Shown here: positions 45,211-54,224 of the stretch, in pieces
Layout of the letters: every line of letters starts with the position of its first letter
Position numbering within the stretch: position 1 is the stretch's first letter
Assembly (NCBI GenBank): GCA_023381565.1
Contig: JAMCRR010000198.1
Coordinates: forward strand, 1-64,000
From: Chloroflexota bacterium
GTDB lineage: Bacteria > Chloroflexota > Anaerolineae > Anaerolineales > Anaerolineaceae
Length of the DNA stretch: 64,000 nucleotides
Direction of reading: 5' to 3'
Notes under the pieces: model-generated
What the model was told of the DNA's origin: nothing
Seen by the model: the letters and a program-made list of their open reading frames with translations, nothing else
Databases searched by the model: none
Made by a program: the position numbers and the translations under genes

Positions 45211-45232
45211 TGCCTGGCTAGCTAGCCAGGCA
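45211..45232. repeat. 22-bp perfect palindrome after small protein B
   Basis: TGCCTGGCTAG joined to its exact complement CTAGCCAGGCA, with no loop, directly after the stop codon of copy B. It could be a terminator without T-run, or a binding or recombination site. It is not found after copies A and C. Confidence 0.6.
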
Positions 45233-45283
45233 TGAAGCAGTTGAAGCATGTGAATACTATTTTATTTCTTATTGTTTAGCTGG

Positions 45284-45703
45284 CTAATTACGGGGAACTA
45301 GGCCAAGCTGCACCAATATACTCATTTGATCGATGATCATCCAATCCTCAACAATTTTGCCATCCACCGTCCGCCCATAGATCAGACCTGGAACGCTGAC
45401 TTGCTTACCGGTCGGTGGATTCCCCATAAATGGCCCCTGCTGTGTGCCGTGTAATGTCCAACGCGCTGAGAATTTATCCCCTTCACTAAACTCATCCTCA
45501 ACGATACAGTGAAGATCGGAGAAGGCAGTCCGTAACATGACGATCAGCCACTTCAGACCCGTCGGGCCGTTCGGGGCTCCACCGAAGGCGTTATGTGCGA
45601 TGTGGTCGGGAGTTAATACTTCGTCCACAACAGCCAGGTTGCCCGCGTTGAAGGCCTCTTCGAAAATTCGAAATATCGGGGATTTAACTGAAGTGGCTGA
45701 CAT
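45284..45703 (-). CDS. SnoaL-like ester cyclase / NTF2-fold protein
   Basis: A 139-residue NTF2-fold protein of the SnoaL/ester-cyclase group. The pattern FEEAFNAGNLAVVDEVLTPDHIAHN, then GLKWLIVMLRTAFSDLHCIVEDEFSEGDKFSARWTLHGTQQGPFMGNPPTGKQVSVPGLIYGRTVDGKIVEDWMIID matches. It may act on polyketide-like or small hydrophobic molecules. It follows the SRPBCC gene by 18 bases on the same strand, so the pair is an operon. Ends VQLGLVPRN. Confidence 0.88.
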   Translation of the reverse strand: MSATSVKSPIFRIFEEAFNAGNLAVVDEVLTPDHIAHNAFGGAPNGPTGLKWLIVMLRTAFSDLHCIVEDEFSEGDKFSARWTLHGTQQGPFMGNPPTGKQVSVPGLIYGRTVDGKIVEDWMIIDQMSILVQLGLVPRN

Positions 45704-45721
45704 GGCTCATCGATTATATTC

Positions 45722-46168
45722 TTACGCGGCCGCTATAACTTTGCTCTCGAGCATATCCTTCAGAGTGCCGAAACCTGCCACCGCATCTCGCTTAATGCTA
45801 TTGGCAACAAACCGGTCCGCCAGCCCGAATATGCCTACCTCGGCCTCAAAGGTCCAAATCACCTGGGTACCCTCAGCTGTGGATTTGAAGTGCCACGCTG
45901 TCGTAAAAGGCATAGGACTTGAGACCGTTTTCCAGGTGAGGCTCGAATTTGGCTCATACCCTACGATTTTCAGGGTCGACTCCATTTTTCGACTCAGGAA
46001 TCTGCGCACAGCCTGGTAGGTGGTTCCGATGCCCACGGGACCCTCGGTCGTTTGTTGCACTTCCAGCAGCCCAGATTGCCACTCTGGCGTATTTCTGAGG
46101 TCGGTCATATAGGTAAAGACTTCCTCGATTGGACGATGGATGGTGATGCGCTCTTCAATATTGATCAT
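45722..46168 (-). CDS. SRPBCC (polyketide cyclase/START-like) family protein
   Basis: A 148-residue hydrophobic-ligand-binding protein. INIEERITIHRPIEEVFTYMTDLRNTPEWQSGLLEV is the typical SRPBCC start; the middle GYEPNSSLTWKTVSSPMPFTTAWHFK and the C-terminal helix MLESKVIAAA complete the helix-grip fold. Start at 46168 has AAGGAG upstream and replaces the longer frame to 46261. It heads a two-gene operon with the SnoaL-like gene. It and the LuxR gene at 46364 lie between module copies B and C. Confidence 0.87.
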   Translation of the reverse strand: MINIEERITIHRPIEEVFTYMTDLRNTPEWQSGLLEVQQTTEGPVGIGTTYQAVRRFLSRKMESTLKIVGYEPNSSLTWKTVSSPMPFTTAWHFKSTAEGTQVIWTFEAEVGIFGLADRFVANSIKRDAVAGFGTLKDMLESKVIAAA

Positions 46169-46306
46169 GATATTCACTCCTTGTAAAAAAGTTGGAACGT
46201 GTATATTTCCTTTGATGTAGCTATTATGACAAAGGCGACCAATAATGTCATCAGTAAACACACTGAGATATACACGTATCTTTGAAGTATGAAATGCAGC
46301 AAAATT

Positions 46307-46331
46307 ACTCTACCCCGTACGGGGGTAGAGT
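46307..46331 (-). terminator. Hairpin after the AfsR-like LuxR gene
   Basis: ACTCTACCCC and GGGGTAGAGT form a 10-bp stem with a 5-nt loop, 33 bases after the stop of the minus-strand LuxR gene. Downstream on the minus strand comes AATTTTG, a weak U-tract. The gap to the SRPBCC start at 46168 also holds that operon's promoter region. Confidence 0.6.
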
Positions 46332-46363
46332 ATAAAAAAGTTTGGATTAGATTGATGCTTGGT

Positions 46364-48838
46364 TTACGAGCGTGCCTGGGTCATTCCATGATCGATCGCC
46401 CAGCGCATGACCTGGGTGCGGCTGGTCAACCCCAACTTGGATAAGATTTTACTGACATGTGTCTCAACGGTGCGTTTGCTCAAGACCAGTTCGAGGGCAA
46501 TTTCCCCATTTGTCTTGCCCTGCCCGATCAACACGGCGACTTCGCGCTCGCGTCGGGTGAGGTCGCCCGGCGTTTCCCCAATTTTTGGGGCAATTCCCAG
46601 TTTAAGCGGAAGATTCAATGCGTAGTCCACGGCTTGCTCCAGGGACATCGCGCCTCCGGCTGCTTGCTCTGCTTGGAACTCACTAACCATGAGGTTCTCG
46701 CGAGCAAGTTCGTAATAGCGTTCAAACTCCATCTGGGTCACACGCCATGTAGACCCGCTGGGCAACCTGGTTATGGCAATAATCGCGGCCAGCAGGCGCA
46801 TTCCATCGGCATGCAATCCTGCCATGACTGCGATTGCCGCCAACCCGATCAAATCATCTATCATTCCACGCTTATTTTGTTTTTCCTTATGTATATTCAA
46901 GCTTTCGCGGAATAGAGTTTGGGCGCGGTCAATCTTTCCCAGGAACAGGCTGGTAAATCCCAGACTGCACATGACAGAAGCTAAATCCTGCTGAGCATTC
47001 AGCTCACGTAGAAGCGCTTCACTTTGCTCATACATGATGATTGCCTCTGGGTAATTTTGCTCCAGGCGCTCCAGATTACCCTGCATGTTCAGCGTATGTG
47101 CTATTCGATAATTATCACCATTGTTTTGAGCCAGGGTCAGGCTCTCGCTCAACCGGTCTCGAGCGATCACAAAGTTGCCCAGCTGAAGGGCAATTTCCCC
47201 TTGTGATATCAAGGCCATGCCTAAATATAACGGCGGTCCAGATTCTCGAAACAACTGCACGGCCCGTTCGCCCGTCTGGAAAGCACTAAGATAGTCGCCT
47301 GTTGCTTTCGCGCCGGAAGCCAAACCTGCCAGGGCGAAACCCAGGATTGGTTTTCCTTCATCGCCCGCCGCTTCAGCTATTTTTACCGCTTCACGCCCAT
47401 ACTCAAGGCTTGCTTGACCCTTTCCAAGGAACAAGGCCAGAAAGGACGCAGAGACTATGGCATTTACATGCACGTCCAGGGAAATGCTATCGTCCGCTTG
47501 GGCAAGCAAACGCTCGAACCATCCCAATCCTTCTTGTGCATTCCCGCGGATCTGCCATAAGAGAACCACCGCACTGGCGATTCGTAAGCCTGATTCTATA
47601 CGTTTGTTATCTGGCACACCATTGGCGCCCTTTTCCAGAGCCCAGGTTAACGCTGCTCGCAGATTATCCTGCTCACCTTCAAGCCAGTTCAGCCAAAGTT
47701 GTTGGTAAGTCCCACCTAGCTTGGGAGCTTCATCCTCTACCCTGGCAAGGAACAGATTTAGATGGCGATCGCGCCAGAGTTCCTCTTCGCCAGCCAGAGC
47801 TAATTTTTCCAGTAAGTATTCGCGAATAGTTTCGAGTAAGCGGAAGCGTACCTGGACCCGGCCGGTGGCTTCTGCTACGACTAGTGACTTACTTACAAGC
47901 AAGGAGATCAGATCGAGGATCGGCTCTTTTGGGAGCATACCGCCAGTACAAATGGATTCGAGCATATCCAGAGAGCAGCCGGCCTCAAATACAGCCATAT
48001 GACGTAACAGAGCCTGTTCGTCTGGACCTAACAGGTCATAGCTCCAATCGATTGCTGCACGTAGGGTGTGGTGACGTGGTTCGAGTCCTCTGCGCTGGCT
48101 GGAGATGAGCAGGGTAAACCGGTCATCAAGGCGTAGAGCAATTTCATGAACACTCAAAACATTGACGCGTGCGCTTGCCAATTCCAGAGCCAACGGCAAA
48201 CCATCCAGCCGCCGGCAGACCTCGACCGTAGGCCAGATGTTTTCGGGGGTGGGGCTGAAATTGGGAGAAATGGCTCGCGCCCGCTCAATAAACAAGCGAA
48301 TAGCGTCATATTGCATCAGGTCTTGCAAGTTGGCTTCCAGCCCCTCATCATCAGAAGGCCAGGAGAGCCCTGAGAGCGGATAGATCGTTTCGCCTGTAAT
48401 CGCTAAAGGCTCGCGACTGGTTGCCAGAATTCGCAGTTTGGGACTTTGGGACAACAATTCCTGTGTAAGCTGTGCGCAAGCTTCAGTAAGGTGTTCGCAG
48501 TTATCCAGAATGAGAAGCAAATGTTTTGACCGTGTAAAATCCAGGAGCGTCTCCATCAAGGGCTCATCTGCAGCCGGTCGCAAGTTGAGCGCTTGAGCAA
48601 CAATCTGCGGAACGAGTGCAGGCTCGTGAAGTGGAGCGAAGTCCACCATCCACACACCATCGGCGAAGGCTTCCCTCAGTGTATTGGCAATCTGGATTGC
48701 CAGCCGTGTCTTACCGCTGCCGCCCGTGCCCGTGAGCGAGACAAGGTGCGAGCTGAATAACAAGCGCTTGATGTCAGCGATCTCCCGCTCCCGCCCGATG
48801 AAACTCGTTAACTGTACACGAAAATTTGTAAGGCTCAT
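46364..48838 (-). CDS. LuxR family regulator with NB-ARC/AfsR-like ATPase and TPR
   Basis: An 824-residue STAND regulator. Near the N-terminus, FIGREREIADIKRLLFSS then the P-loop LVSLTGTGGSGKTRLAIQIA (Walker A GGSGKT); Walker B is KHLLLILDNCEHLTEAC. TPR-like repeats cover about residues 380-740 (LNMQGNLERLEQNYPEAIIMYEQSE), and the C-terminal LuxR HTH reads LTRREREVAVLIGQGKTNGEIALELVLSKRTVETHVSKILSKLG. Start at ATG 48838 (MSLTNFRVQLTSF) is preferred because relatives begin NLPAQLTSFIGRE. Its 5' end abuts module copy C. Probably a sensor of a small molecule that controls the SRPBCC/SnoaL operon. Confidence 0.92.
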   Translation of the reverse strand: MSLTNFRVQLTSFIGREREIADIKRLLFSSHLVSLTGTGGSGKTRLAIQIANTLREAFADGVWMVDFAPLHEPALVPQIVAQALNLRPAADEPLMETLLDFTRSKHLLLILDNCEHLTEACAQLTQELLSQSPKLRILATSREPLAITGETIYPLSGLSWPSDDEGLEANLQDLMQYDAIRLFIERARAISPNFSPTPENIWPTVEVCRRLDGLPLALELASARVNVLSVHEIALRLDDRFTLLISSQRRGLEPRHHTLRAAIDWSYDLLGPDEQALLRHMAVFEAGCSLDMLESICTGGMLPKEPILDLISLLVSKSLVVAEATGRVQVRFRLLETIREYLLEKLALAGEEELWRDRHLNLFLARVEDEAPKLGGTYQQLWLNWLEGEQDNLRAALTWALEKGANGVPDNKRIESGLRIASAVVLLWQIRGNAQEGLGWFERLLAQADDSISLDVHVNAIVSASFLALFLGKGQASLEYGREAVKIAEAAGDEGKPILGFALAGLASGAKATGDYLSAFQTGERAVQLFRESGPPLYLGMALISQGEIALQLGNFVIARDRLSESLTLAQNNGDNYRIAHTLNMQGNLERLEQNYPEAIIMYEQSEALLRELNAQQDLASVMCSLGFTSLFLGKIDRAQTLFRESLNIHKEKQNKRGMIDDLIGLAAIAVMAGLHADGMRLLAAIIAITRLPSGSTWRVTQMEFERYYELARENLMVSEFQAEQAAGGAMSLEQAVDYALNLPLKLGIAPKIGETPGDLTRREREVAVLIGQGKTNGEIALELVLSKRTVETHVSKILSKLGLTSRTQVMRWAIDHGMTQARS

Positions 48839-48970
48839 TTCGAACCGTATCGAACCTGTCGCTGATGTAGCAATCAAATAAATCTGAAACAGATTCTACA
48901 CGATATCCTGCAAGCCAAGCTTGTAATCTAAAGGAATAACCCAGAAGATTGGGACATCCCACAATCAACG

Positions 48971-49014
48971 CTTCGGTCCAAGCAGCAAATACGCTTGAAC
49001 CGGAGTTTTCTTTT
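48971..49014 (+). terminator. Intrinsic terminator at start of repeat module C
   Basis: CTTCGGTCCAAGC and GCTTGAACCGGAG pair in 11 of 13 positions (two mismatches relative to copy B), followed by TTTTCTTTTG. It precedes the leader and small protein C. It would block read-through from upstream into the recombinase region. Confidence 0.72.
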
Positions 49015-49069
49015 GTCCCCTAAAGCGCATAAGAGGCATTCAATACTATTTAGCGAAAGAGGTGCAATT

Positions 49070-49270
49070 ATGGCAGATGATCTTGTAAGTCGAAACTTGC
49101 CTAAAAATCCTGACCCACAAGAAAAACCGGTTTCTGGAGATGATATAACCCCTTCCGAGGAGCAGCAAATTATCCTCAACAAACCACCGAAGAGCTTGGT
49201 GGACTGGCTCGTGCGCGTTCATCTACGCCTAATAGCGCTTGAGAACGAAAAGGCCAACGATTCTTCTTAA
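49070..49270 (+). CDS. Module small protein, copy C
   Basis: A 66-residue protein (MADDLVSRNLPKNPDPQEKP..., ending KPPKSLVDWLVRVHLRLIALENEKANDSS). About half of its residues match copy B; the leader is nearly identical in DNA. The conserved block DPQEKPVSGDDITPSEEQQ is followed by the SL(I/V).WL segment. It ends 108 bases before the serine recombinase. AAAGAGGTGC precedes the ATG. No known family recognised. Confidence 0.72.
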   Translation: MADDLVSRNLPKNPDPQEKPVSGDDITPSEEQQIILNKPPKSLVDWLVRVHLRLIALENEKANDSS

Positions 49271-49377
49271 CCAGATGTAGTAGCCCTGCTCCTGGAGAGG
49301 AGGTAATAGATGAGCTCATCCCTTTGAACCAGTCTTTTTCACACCAATTCAGACTTTAAAACAAGGAGACCAATGAG

Positions 49378-51039
49378 ATGACTAGATTTAAACAGAGGGA
49401 ACCATCAAATCCGCTTCGAGGAGCAGCGTATATTCGCTGTTCTTCAGAGATGCAGAATGACTCTTTCAGCCTGGATGCTCAACTTAGGCAGATCAAGGAA
49501 CAGGCAGAGCGTGACAATGTCGAGATTGTCAAGGTGTATTCCGACCCTGCTATCTCGGCGTATCGTAAAAAATACCGTCCAGGCATCAATGCCATGCGCG
49601 AAGGCGCTCGCCACCTTGAATTCGAGGTGCTCTACGTTCATAAGGTCGATCGCCTTGCGCGCCGCTTGGAATGGTCATTGGAGGTCGTTCACGAGTTGCA
49701 ATCCCTGGAGATCAGCTTCAAAGCGGTGGAGCAGCCATTCGACCTGAGCACACCGGAAGGTAAATTGCTCTTCCACTTGGTCAGTTCGCTTGGAGAATTT
49801 TATTCGGACAACTTAAGTAAGGAAACAAACAAGGGGAAGCTGGAAAGATCAACTCAAGGCTTTCACAACGGCGCTGTTCCCTGGGGCTATGTCAGCCAGC
49901 TTCAAGGGAATCGCAAGATGGGTATGCCTGATCCTGAAAAGGCCCCGGTGGTCATCGAGATGTTTGAGCGTTATGCAACCGGTGCCTACTCCGATATGCA
50001 GATCGCTGAATGGCTGAACGCCCAGGGCTACCTCACCAACCGAAATCATCCTTTTGGCAAGGATACTGTGCGGGACATGCTCTGCAACACGTACTATGTA
50101 GGCAAGATCCGTTACAGGGGGATGACTGTACGTCCAAAGGATGTCAGCTTTCGCTCCACGGCGCCCAGGGTCTCAGAAGGTAAACACGAGGCGATCATCA
50201 GTGAGGATTTGTGGCAACGGTGCCAGTCTGTACGCGCTAGCCGACGAGTGAATGTAAAGTCAATCATGAAGACAGTGCGGATCAACCTGCTTCAGGGATT
50301 GGTTGTTTGTTCGCATTGTGGCAGGCGGCTGAACATTCAAACACCCAAGAACTGCGCTACCTACTATCGCGAGAACTCCCACCATCGCGGCTATCACGAT
50401 TGTCCCTATATCGGACAGAGTGTGCGCGCCGAAGTCATCGATGCCCAGGTTGCAAATCTAATCCGGTCAATCCACCTTCCGAATAATTGGAAGCCAATCG
50501 TGCGCCAGATGCTCAATGAACAACGGGCTCAGGTTGATCCGGAAGCCGAGCGCAAGGAAATCCGCGGCACGTTGCGACTGATGCGCGAGAACTTCGAGCT
50601 TGGGTTGTACGAAGAGGAGGAGTACCAATACTGGCAAAAGGTCAGTGCATTGAAAGAAAAGTTGGCCTTATTGGAACGCACTCCTGAACCCGCCATCAAC
50701 CGCGCTGCGAAGACCTTACTGGATTTGCGTGAAACCTGGGAGAATACGACTCAGGAGGAGCGCAAGGATCTGGTACACGTGATGATCCAGGAAGTGGGAG
50801 TCGATATGACTGCCAAGTGCGTATTGTGGGTGAAAGCCCGCCCGGATTACGAGCCGCTGTTTTCGATCCTGGATTGCTTGCGAGTAGATAGCGAAAGACG
50901 TTATTGGATAGAGCGTAGAGAGGCAGAAGGGAACATTTGTGACATACAGGAAGACTCCGGACAGATGAGTACCGGTGTCGAAATCCTGCTAACGATGTCC
51001 CACAATACCTCGACAAGAGTCGAGGAGTACGTACAATGA
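49378..51039 (+). CDS. Large serine recombinase (site-specific integrase)
   Basis: A 553-residue large serine integrase. The catalytic Ser22 is in AAYIRCSSEMQNDSFSLDAQ, followed by the resolvase fold (VYVHKVDRLARR-like: LYVHKVDRLARRLEWS, then EQPFDLSTPEGKLLFHLVSSLGEF), the recombinase domain (VPWGYVSQL...PVVIEMFERYATGAYSDMQIAEWLNAQGY), a zinc ribbon (VCSHCGRRLNIQTPKNC...CPYIG) and a C-terminal coiled coil. AAGGAGACC precedes the ATG. It catalyses integration or excision of the element that follows. The 3' end and its flank are repeated at 42889. Confidence 0.95.
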   Translation: MTRFKQREPSNPLRGAAYIRCSSEMQNDSFSLDAQLRQIKEQAERDNVEIVKVYSDPAISAYRKKYRPGINAMREGARHLEFEVLYVHKVDRLARRLEWSLEVVHELQSLEISFKAVEQPFDLSTPEGKLLFHLVSSLGEFYSDNLSKETNKGKLERSTQGFHNGAVPWGYVSQLQGNRKMGMPDPEKAPVVIEMFERYATGAYSDMQIAEWLNAQGYLTNRNHPFGKDTVRDMLCNTYYVGKIRYRGMTVRPKDVSFRSTAPRVSEGKHEAIISEDLWQRCQSVRASRRVNVKSIMKTVRINLLQGLVVCSHCGRRLNIQTPKNCATYYRENSHHRGYHDCPYIGQSVRAEVIDAQVANLIRSIHLPNNWKPIVRQMLNEQRAQVDPEAERKEIRGTLRLMRENFELGLYEEEEYQYWQKVSALKEKLALLERTPEPAINRAAKTLLDLRETWENTTQEERKDLVHVMIQEVGVDMTAKCVLWVKARPDYEPLFSILDCLRVDSERRYWIERREAEGNICDIQEDSGQMSTGVEILLTMSHNTSTRVEEYVQ

Positions 51040-51212
51040 TGGATAACTGCTTAAAAAGTGAGATCCCCCAGCGCGAACTGAGCGATCTCGGCCGCAGATC
51101 CCTTGCACTTTGACAGGTCTACCACCAGAATAATTAAATCCGGCAGTAAGTGCAGCTTACGTTGCCTTGGGGGATCTTATAATCTGCGGAGAGGGTGGGT
51201 ATCCTCTCAATA
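51012..51212 (+). repeat. Direct-repeat partner downstream of the recombinase
   Basis: Matches 42889-43075 in the same orientation, starting in the last codons of the recombinase and ending with GCGGAGAGGGTGGGTATCCTCTC. Within it GAGAGG/CCTCTC is an 6-bp inverted repeat. Non-coding conservation after the stop codon suggests a functional site such as att or a recombinase binding site. Confidence 0.65.
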
Positions 51213-51344
51213 GCTTATAAGTAATGACAGCTTAATTATTTGCACTTATTGCCGGCACTTAATAGATTTCTATTAAGTGCCGGCTATTTTGATTCTCCCA
51301 AAGCTATGTCTGTAGGGGTTTCAAAGCCGGTGGGAGAAAAAGAG

Positions 51345-51602
51345 ATGACGACTCAATCTATCCACCCACCGCCGGGCACCTGGAATGCCCGGAACTTACT
51401 TACTGTGCTCGAAGTAGCTGAATGGGCACGCGTTCACCCGAAAACTGTTTACCGCTGGATCAGGGACGGCAAACTCGAAGCAATCCAATTTGGCCCACGT
51501 ACTTTCCGCGTTCCAGAAGATGCCATCGGCAAGTTTCTGAATAAGAACGGCTATGGCAAATCTGCTGACGTTCATAAATCCACTGGGCGAGAGCAGTCAT
51601 GA
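51345..51602 (+). CDS. Excisionase-type helix-turn-helix protein
   Basis: An 85-residue protein with the MerR/excisionase (HTH_17) domain: LLTVLEVAEWARVHPKTVYRWIRDGKLEAIQFGPRTFRVPEDAIGKFL. It binds DNA to direct excision or to regulate the element. ATG 51345 has GAGAAAAAGAG upstream; the longer frame from 51240 is not supported. The stop overlaps the next start as ATGA, so the Rep-like gene is translationally coupled. Confidence 0.88.
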   Translation: MTTQSIHPPPGTWNARNLLTVLEVAEWARVHPKTVYRWIRDGKLEAIQFGPRTFRVPEDAIGKFLNKNGYGKSADVHKSTGREQS

Positions 51603-53713
51603 ATGGCACGTCGATCCAGCCTGAACGAGCCTGGCAAATGGCGCTTGATCAGTTACATATGGATATGTCGAAAGCGTCATTTGATACATGGGTGCGTGAT
51701 ACACGCTTTATCTCATTCGAAGATGGAATATTTATTGTGGGAATCTCGAATGAGTATGGCCGCGAGTGGCTTGCCAGTCGCCTTACCAGCACAGTAACCC
51801 GACTACTGACCGGCATCTTGGACCAGAAGGTGGAGGTCCAATTCATTGTCGCGGAAAAAGCTATTGAAGAAGAGATTGACGATTCCCTTGAGGAGGAAAG
51901 TTCCCTTCCCACCGGTGGACCGGATGTACTCTCGCTCCAGGCGGAGTATCAATCGATCTATGATGAGATCGTCCAGCCTCACCAGGTGATCGTCGTACCA
52001 GGGTATTTTCTAAGGTACATTCCGGTGCTTGGCCAGGAGCTGGCCTGGCTGTACATTGGCTTTCGCCAGGCAGCTTATGAAGCTGGAGCTGCCAAACAAC
52101 CCGGCAAGAAATTCGGCGCGCCGGCGCAGAAGGTCGCCGGATACTCTGGGATGAGCCTGCGCACCTTCCGGCGTTACTCTGCAAACCCTGGAACCTGGCA
52201 GAGGTTGCGTGGTCTTGTTACGCCTGCTGAGGAAAAACCCCGCTGGCAACATGGAATTGACAACCATCCTCACCGAATTCCCCGAAATTACCGGGTGGCG
52301 TTATCCCTCCCTCTGACTCCGTTCGACGAGCTTTCTCTCCGAGTCTGGTTGTATAAACGTCTGGCTGAAGGGAAAAATCCACTGGAGGTGGTTAAGGATG
52401 CCTTAAAGATTCCAGTGGATGAGCTGATCCCATGGCAGGAGAATACACCATCATCAAGCAACGCAGGCACAGAACTCCATTCTGTCCAAGATGTTTTGCA
52501 AGCCATATGCGGGCCGATCTCAGAAAACAATCGTGAGCAGTTTCAGAAGCTCGCAGATCAGCTGGCGCAACACTTGATGCCCCCGAGAGACCTGGTCTTC
52601 CTCACGCACTATTTCGTAACTCGATGGTTGCCTAAATTAGGTCATGGGCAAGGTTGGTTGGTGGTGCTGATGCGCGATCGTTGTTACATCAACCCGCGTA
52701 CAGGTGAAATCCGGGATGAAACCCTTGTGGATCAGGGTTACGTGAGGATTGCCAACTGGCTGGGCTTGAAGCGCGTTAAAACCATTTGGGAGTGGCTGCG
52801 TAACGATGAAGTTGCCCGGTTTGTTCGAGAGATTAGTCACGAGATCGGTGACTGGGGAGAATCGTCACGTCGCTTCAAAGTCTGTCTAGGCGAACCTATG
52901 ATCGAAGATGATCAAATTCGGGCAAATGAATTGTTAGCCAGGAAAGGATTTGGCGCTATTGACACCATTAGCAATAAGAGCGCTGATAACTCAATTGGCG
53001 CGACTGACACCCATAATGGCGCAATTGACACCATTACTGGCGATACTGACACCATTAGGGTTGAAACGGTTGACGATCCCATTGGCGCGGTTGACATCCA
53101 TAATGGCGCGATTGTCACCAATAGTGGCGCGAATGGCACTCGCATTGGCGGTGATGACACCTATAAGGTTGGCGCGAATGTCACCTTTGATTGGCGCGAC
53201 TGGCACAGTTTAAACTCTTTAACTCCTGGTTTTAAACACTTAATAAACTCTCAAACCACCCCTGCAAATGCCGAAAAATCTGAATCGGAAAATGGTGGCA
53301 CCGCTAGCCAAAAGATGGCGGTGGTTGGTGAATGGAAAACAGGGGATTTGCTTTCAAATAATCGGATCAGTTCTAAGAGCCAGGAGCAACTTCTGGAAAA
53401 AGGCATAAATGCCAAGGCCTTCATTTCCTGGCTGCTCTATGCTGCTAGCAAGGGCGGAAGCGGTATCCGCGATCAAGTCGGTCATGCCATCAGCCGCCTG
53501 GCGCAAGATCCAACCAAAGGGGCCGGTGGGGCCTACGACCGCCTGGCAAGTTTACCGGCCAACGAACTGGCCGACCTGATTGTCCGGGAGATCAGTGGAC
53601 AGTTTCCCGGAAAGACTGACTGGCGCACGGTAATGGAAGGCACCCCACGGGCACGGCTGAGAGCGTTGGCTGACCAATTGGGCATCCCAGCTCCAGACAC
53701 GAATTATTGGTAA
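51599..53713 (+). CDS. Replication-initiator-like protein with DnaA N-terminal domain and heptad repeats
   Basis: A 704-residue protein. Residues 6-85 resemble the DnaA N-terminal domain (AWQMALDQLHMDMSKASFDTWVRDTRFISFEDGIFIVGISNEYGREWLASRLTSTVTRLL). Residues 120-220 form a helical HTH-like region (PGYFLRYIPVLGQELAWLYIGFRQAAYEAG...MSLRTFRRYSANPGTW). No AAA+ P-loop is visible, unlike true DnaA. A low-complexity linker of seven-residue repeats (GAxDTxN) spans about residues 450-530. The C-terminus is helical (LRALADQLGI). Likely the replication initiator of the element. Close partner of the excisionase gene. Confidence 0.72.
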   Translation: MNGTSIQPERAWQMALDQLHMDMSKASFDTWVRDTRFISFEDGIFIVGISNEYGREWLASRLTSTVTRLLTGILDQKVEVQFIVAEKAIEEEIDDSLEEESSLPTGGPDVLSLQAEYQSIYDEIVQPHQVIVVPGYFLRYIPVLGQELAWLYIGFRQAAYEAGAAKQPGKKFGAPAQKVAGYSGMSLRTFRRYSANPGTWQRLRGLVTPAEEKPRWQHGIDNHPHRIPRNYRVALSLPLTPFDELSLRVWLYKRLAEGKNPLEVVKDALKIPVDELIPWQENTPSSSNAGTELHSVQDVLQAICGPISENNREQFQKLADQLAQHLMPPRDLVFLTHYFVTRWLPKLGHGQGWLVVLMRDRCYINPRTGEIRDETLVDQGYVRIANWLGLKRVKTIWEWLRNDEVARFVREISHEIGDWGESSRRFKVCLGEPMIEDDQIRANELLARKGFGAIDTISNKSADNSIGATDTHNGAIDTITGDTDTIRVETVDDPIGAVDIHNGAIVTNSGANGTRIGGDDTYKVGANVTFDWRDWHSLNSLTPGFKHLINSQTTPANAEKSESENGGTASQKMAVVGEWKTGDLLSNNRISSKSQEQLLEKGINAKAFISWLLYAASKGGSGIRDQVGHAISRLAQDPTKGAGGAYDRLASLPANELADLIVREISGQFPGKTDWRTVMEGTPRARLRALADQLGIPAPDTNYW
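52952..53190 (+). repeat. Degenerate 21-bp tandem repeat inside the Rep-like gene
   Basis: At least eight units of a 21-base sequence (consensus GGCGCNATTGACACCNNTAAT) give protein units GAIDTIS, GATDTHN, GAIDTIT, GAVDIHN, GAIVTNS and variants. The repeats stay in frame across the array, though some units are separated by short inserts. Confidence 0.75.
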
Positions 53714-53739
53714 CCCATTTACACGATATGGAGGTTGAC

Positions 53740-54207
53740 ATGAAAAAGATCGGTTTGTTCGTTTTGCTTATGGTGATTTTAGCTGCCTGCGGCCCTACGG
53801 AAAATGCGGTCGACATCGCTCAGGCCCAGAGCGTCATCGAGGCGGCGCGGGCCGCTCAAGATGCTTCCCGGGCAGCGCAGATTGCGGCCCAGGGCGTCAG
53901 CGACGTGGGCCGCGGCCAGACCCTGATCCTGTTGCTGGTAACGCTGATAGTCGTTGTTCTACTCGGTCTGGCTGCATATCTCGTCATCCGGCGCCTGATC
54001 AGGATTCAGCGCGTTTACCGGAAGCTCACCTCTGGCAAGTGGATCAGCGGCCCTAACGCCCATTGGAGGAAATCCGAGGAGCCCGATCTCTACCAGCAGA
54101 TGCTCATCGAGCAGCAGTGGTTATTGACTCAACTGCTCTCGCAAGGCCATGAAGATGCAGCAGATACCCATGATCTATTGGACCTGCCCCACGACTGGTG
54201 GAGCTAG
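53740..54207 (+). CDS. Lipoprotein with Ala-rich helix and TM segment (element-encoded)
   Basis: A 155-residue protein. Signal and lipobox: IGLFVLLMVILAACGPT (Cys16). An Ala/Gln-rich helix follows (VDIAQAQSVIEAARAAQDASRAAQIAAQ), then a TM helix (LILLLVTLIVVVLLGLAAYLVI, about residues 62-84) and a 70-residue cytosolic-looking domain. A lipid anchor plus a TM helix would tether the helix at both ends outside the membrane. ATG 53740 has GGAGG upstream. Forms an operon with the similar protein at 54225 and the FtsK-like gene. Function unknown. Confidence 0.65.
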   Translation: MKKIGLFVLLMVILAACGPTENAVDIAQAQSVIEAARAAQDASRAAQIAAQGVSDVGRGQTLILLLVTLIVVVLLGLAAYLVIRRLIRIQRVYRKLTSGKWISGPNAHWRKSEEPDLYQQMLIEQQWLLTQLLSQGHEDAADTHDLLDLPHDWWS

Positions 54208-54224
54208 TCAGCCAGGAGGCCCAC

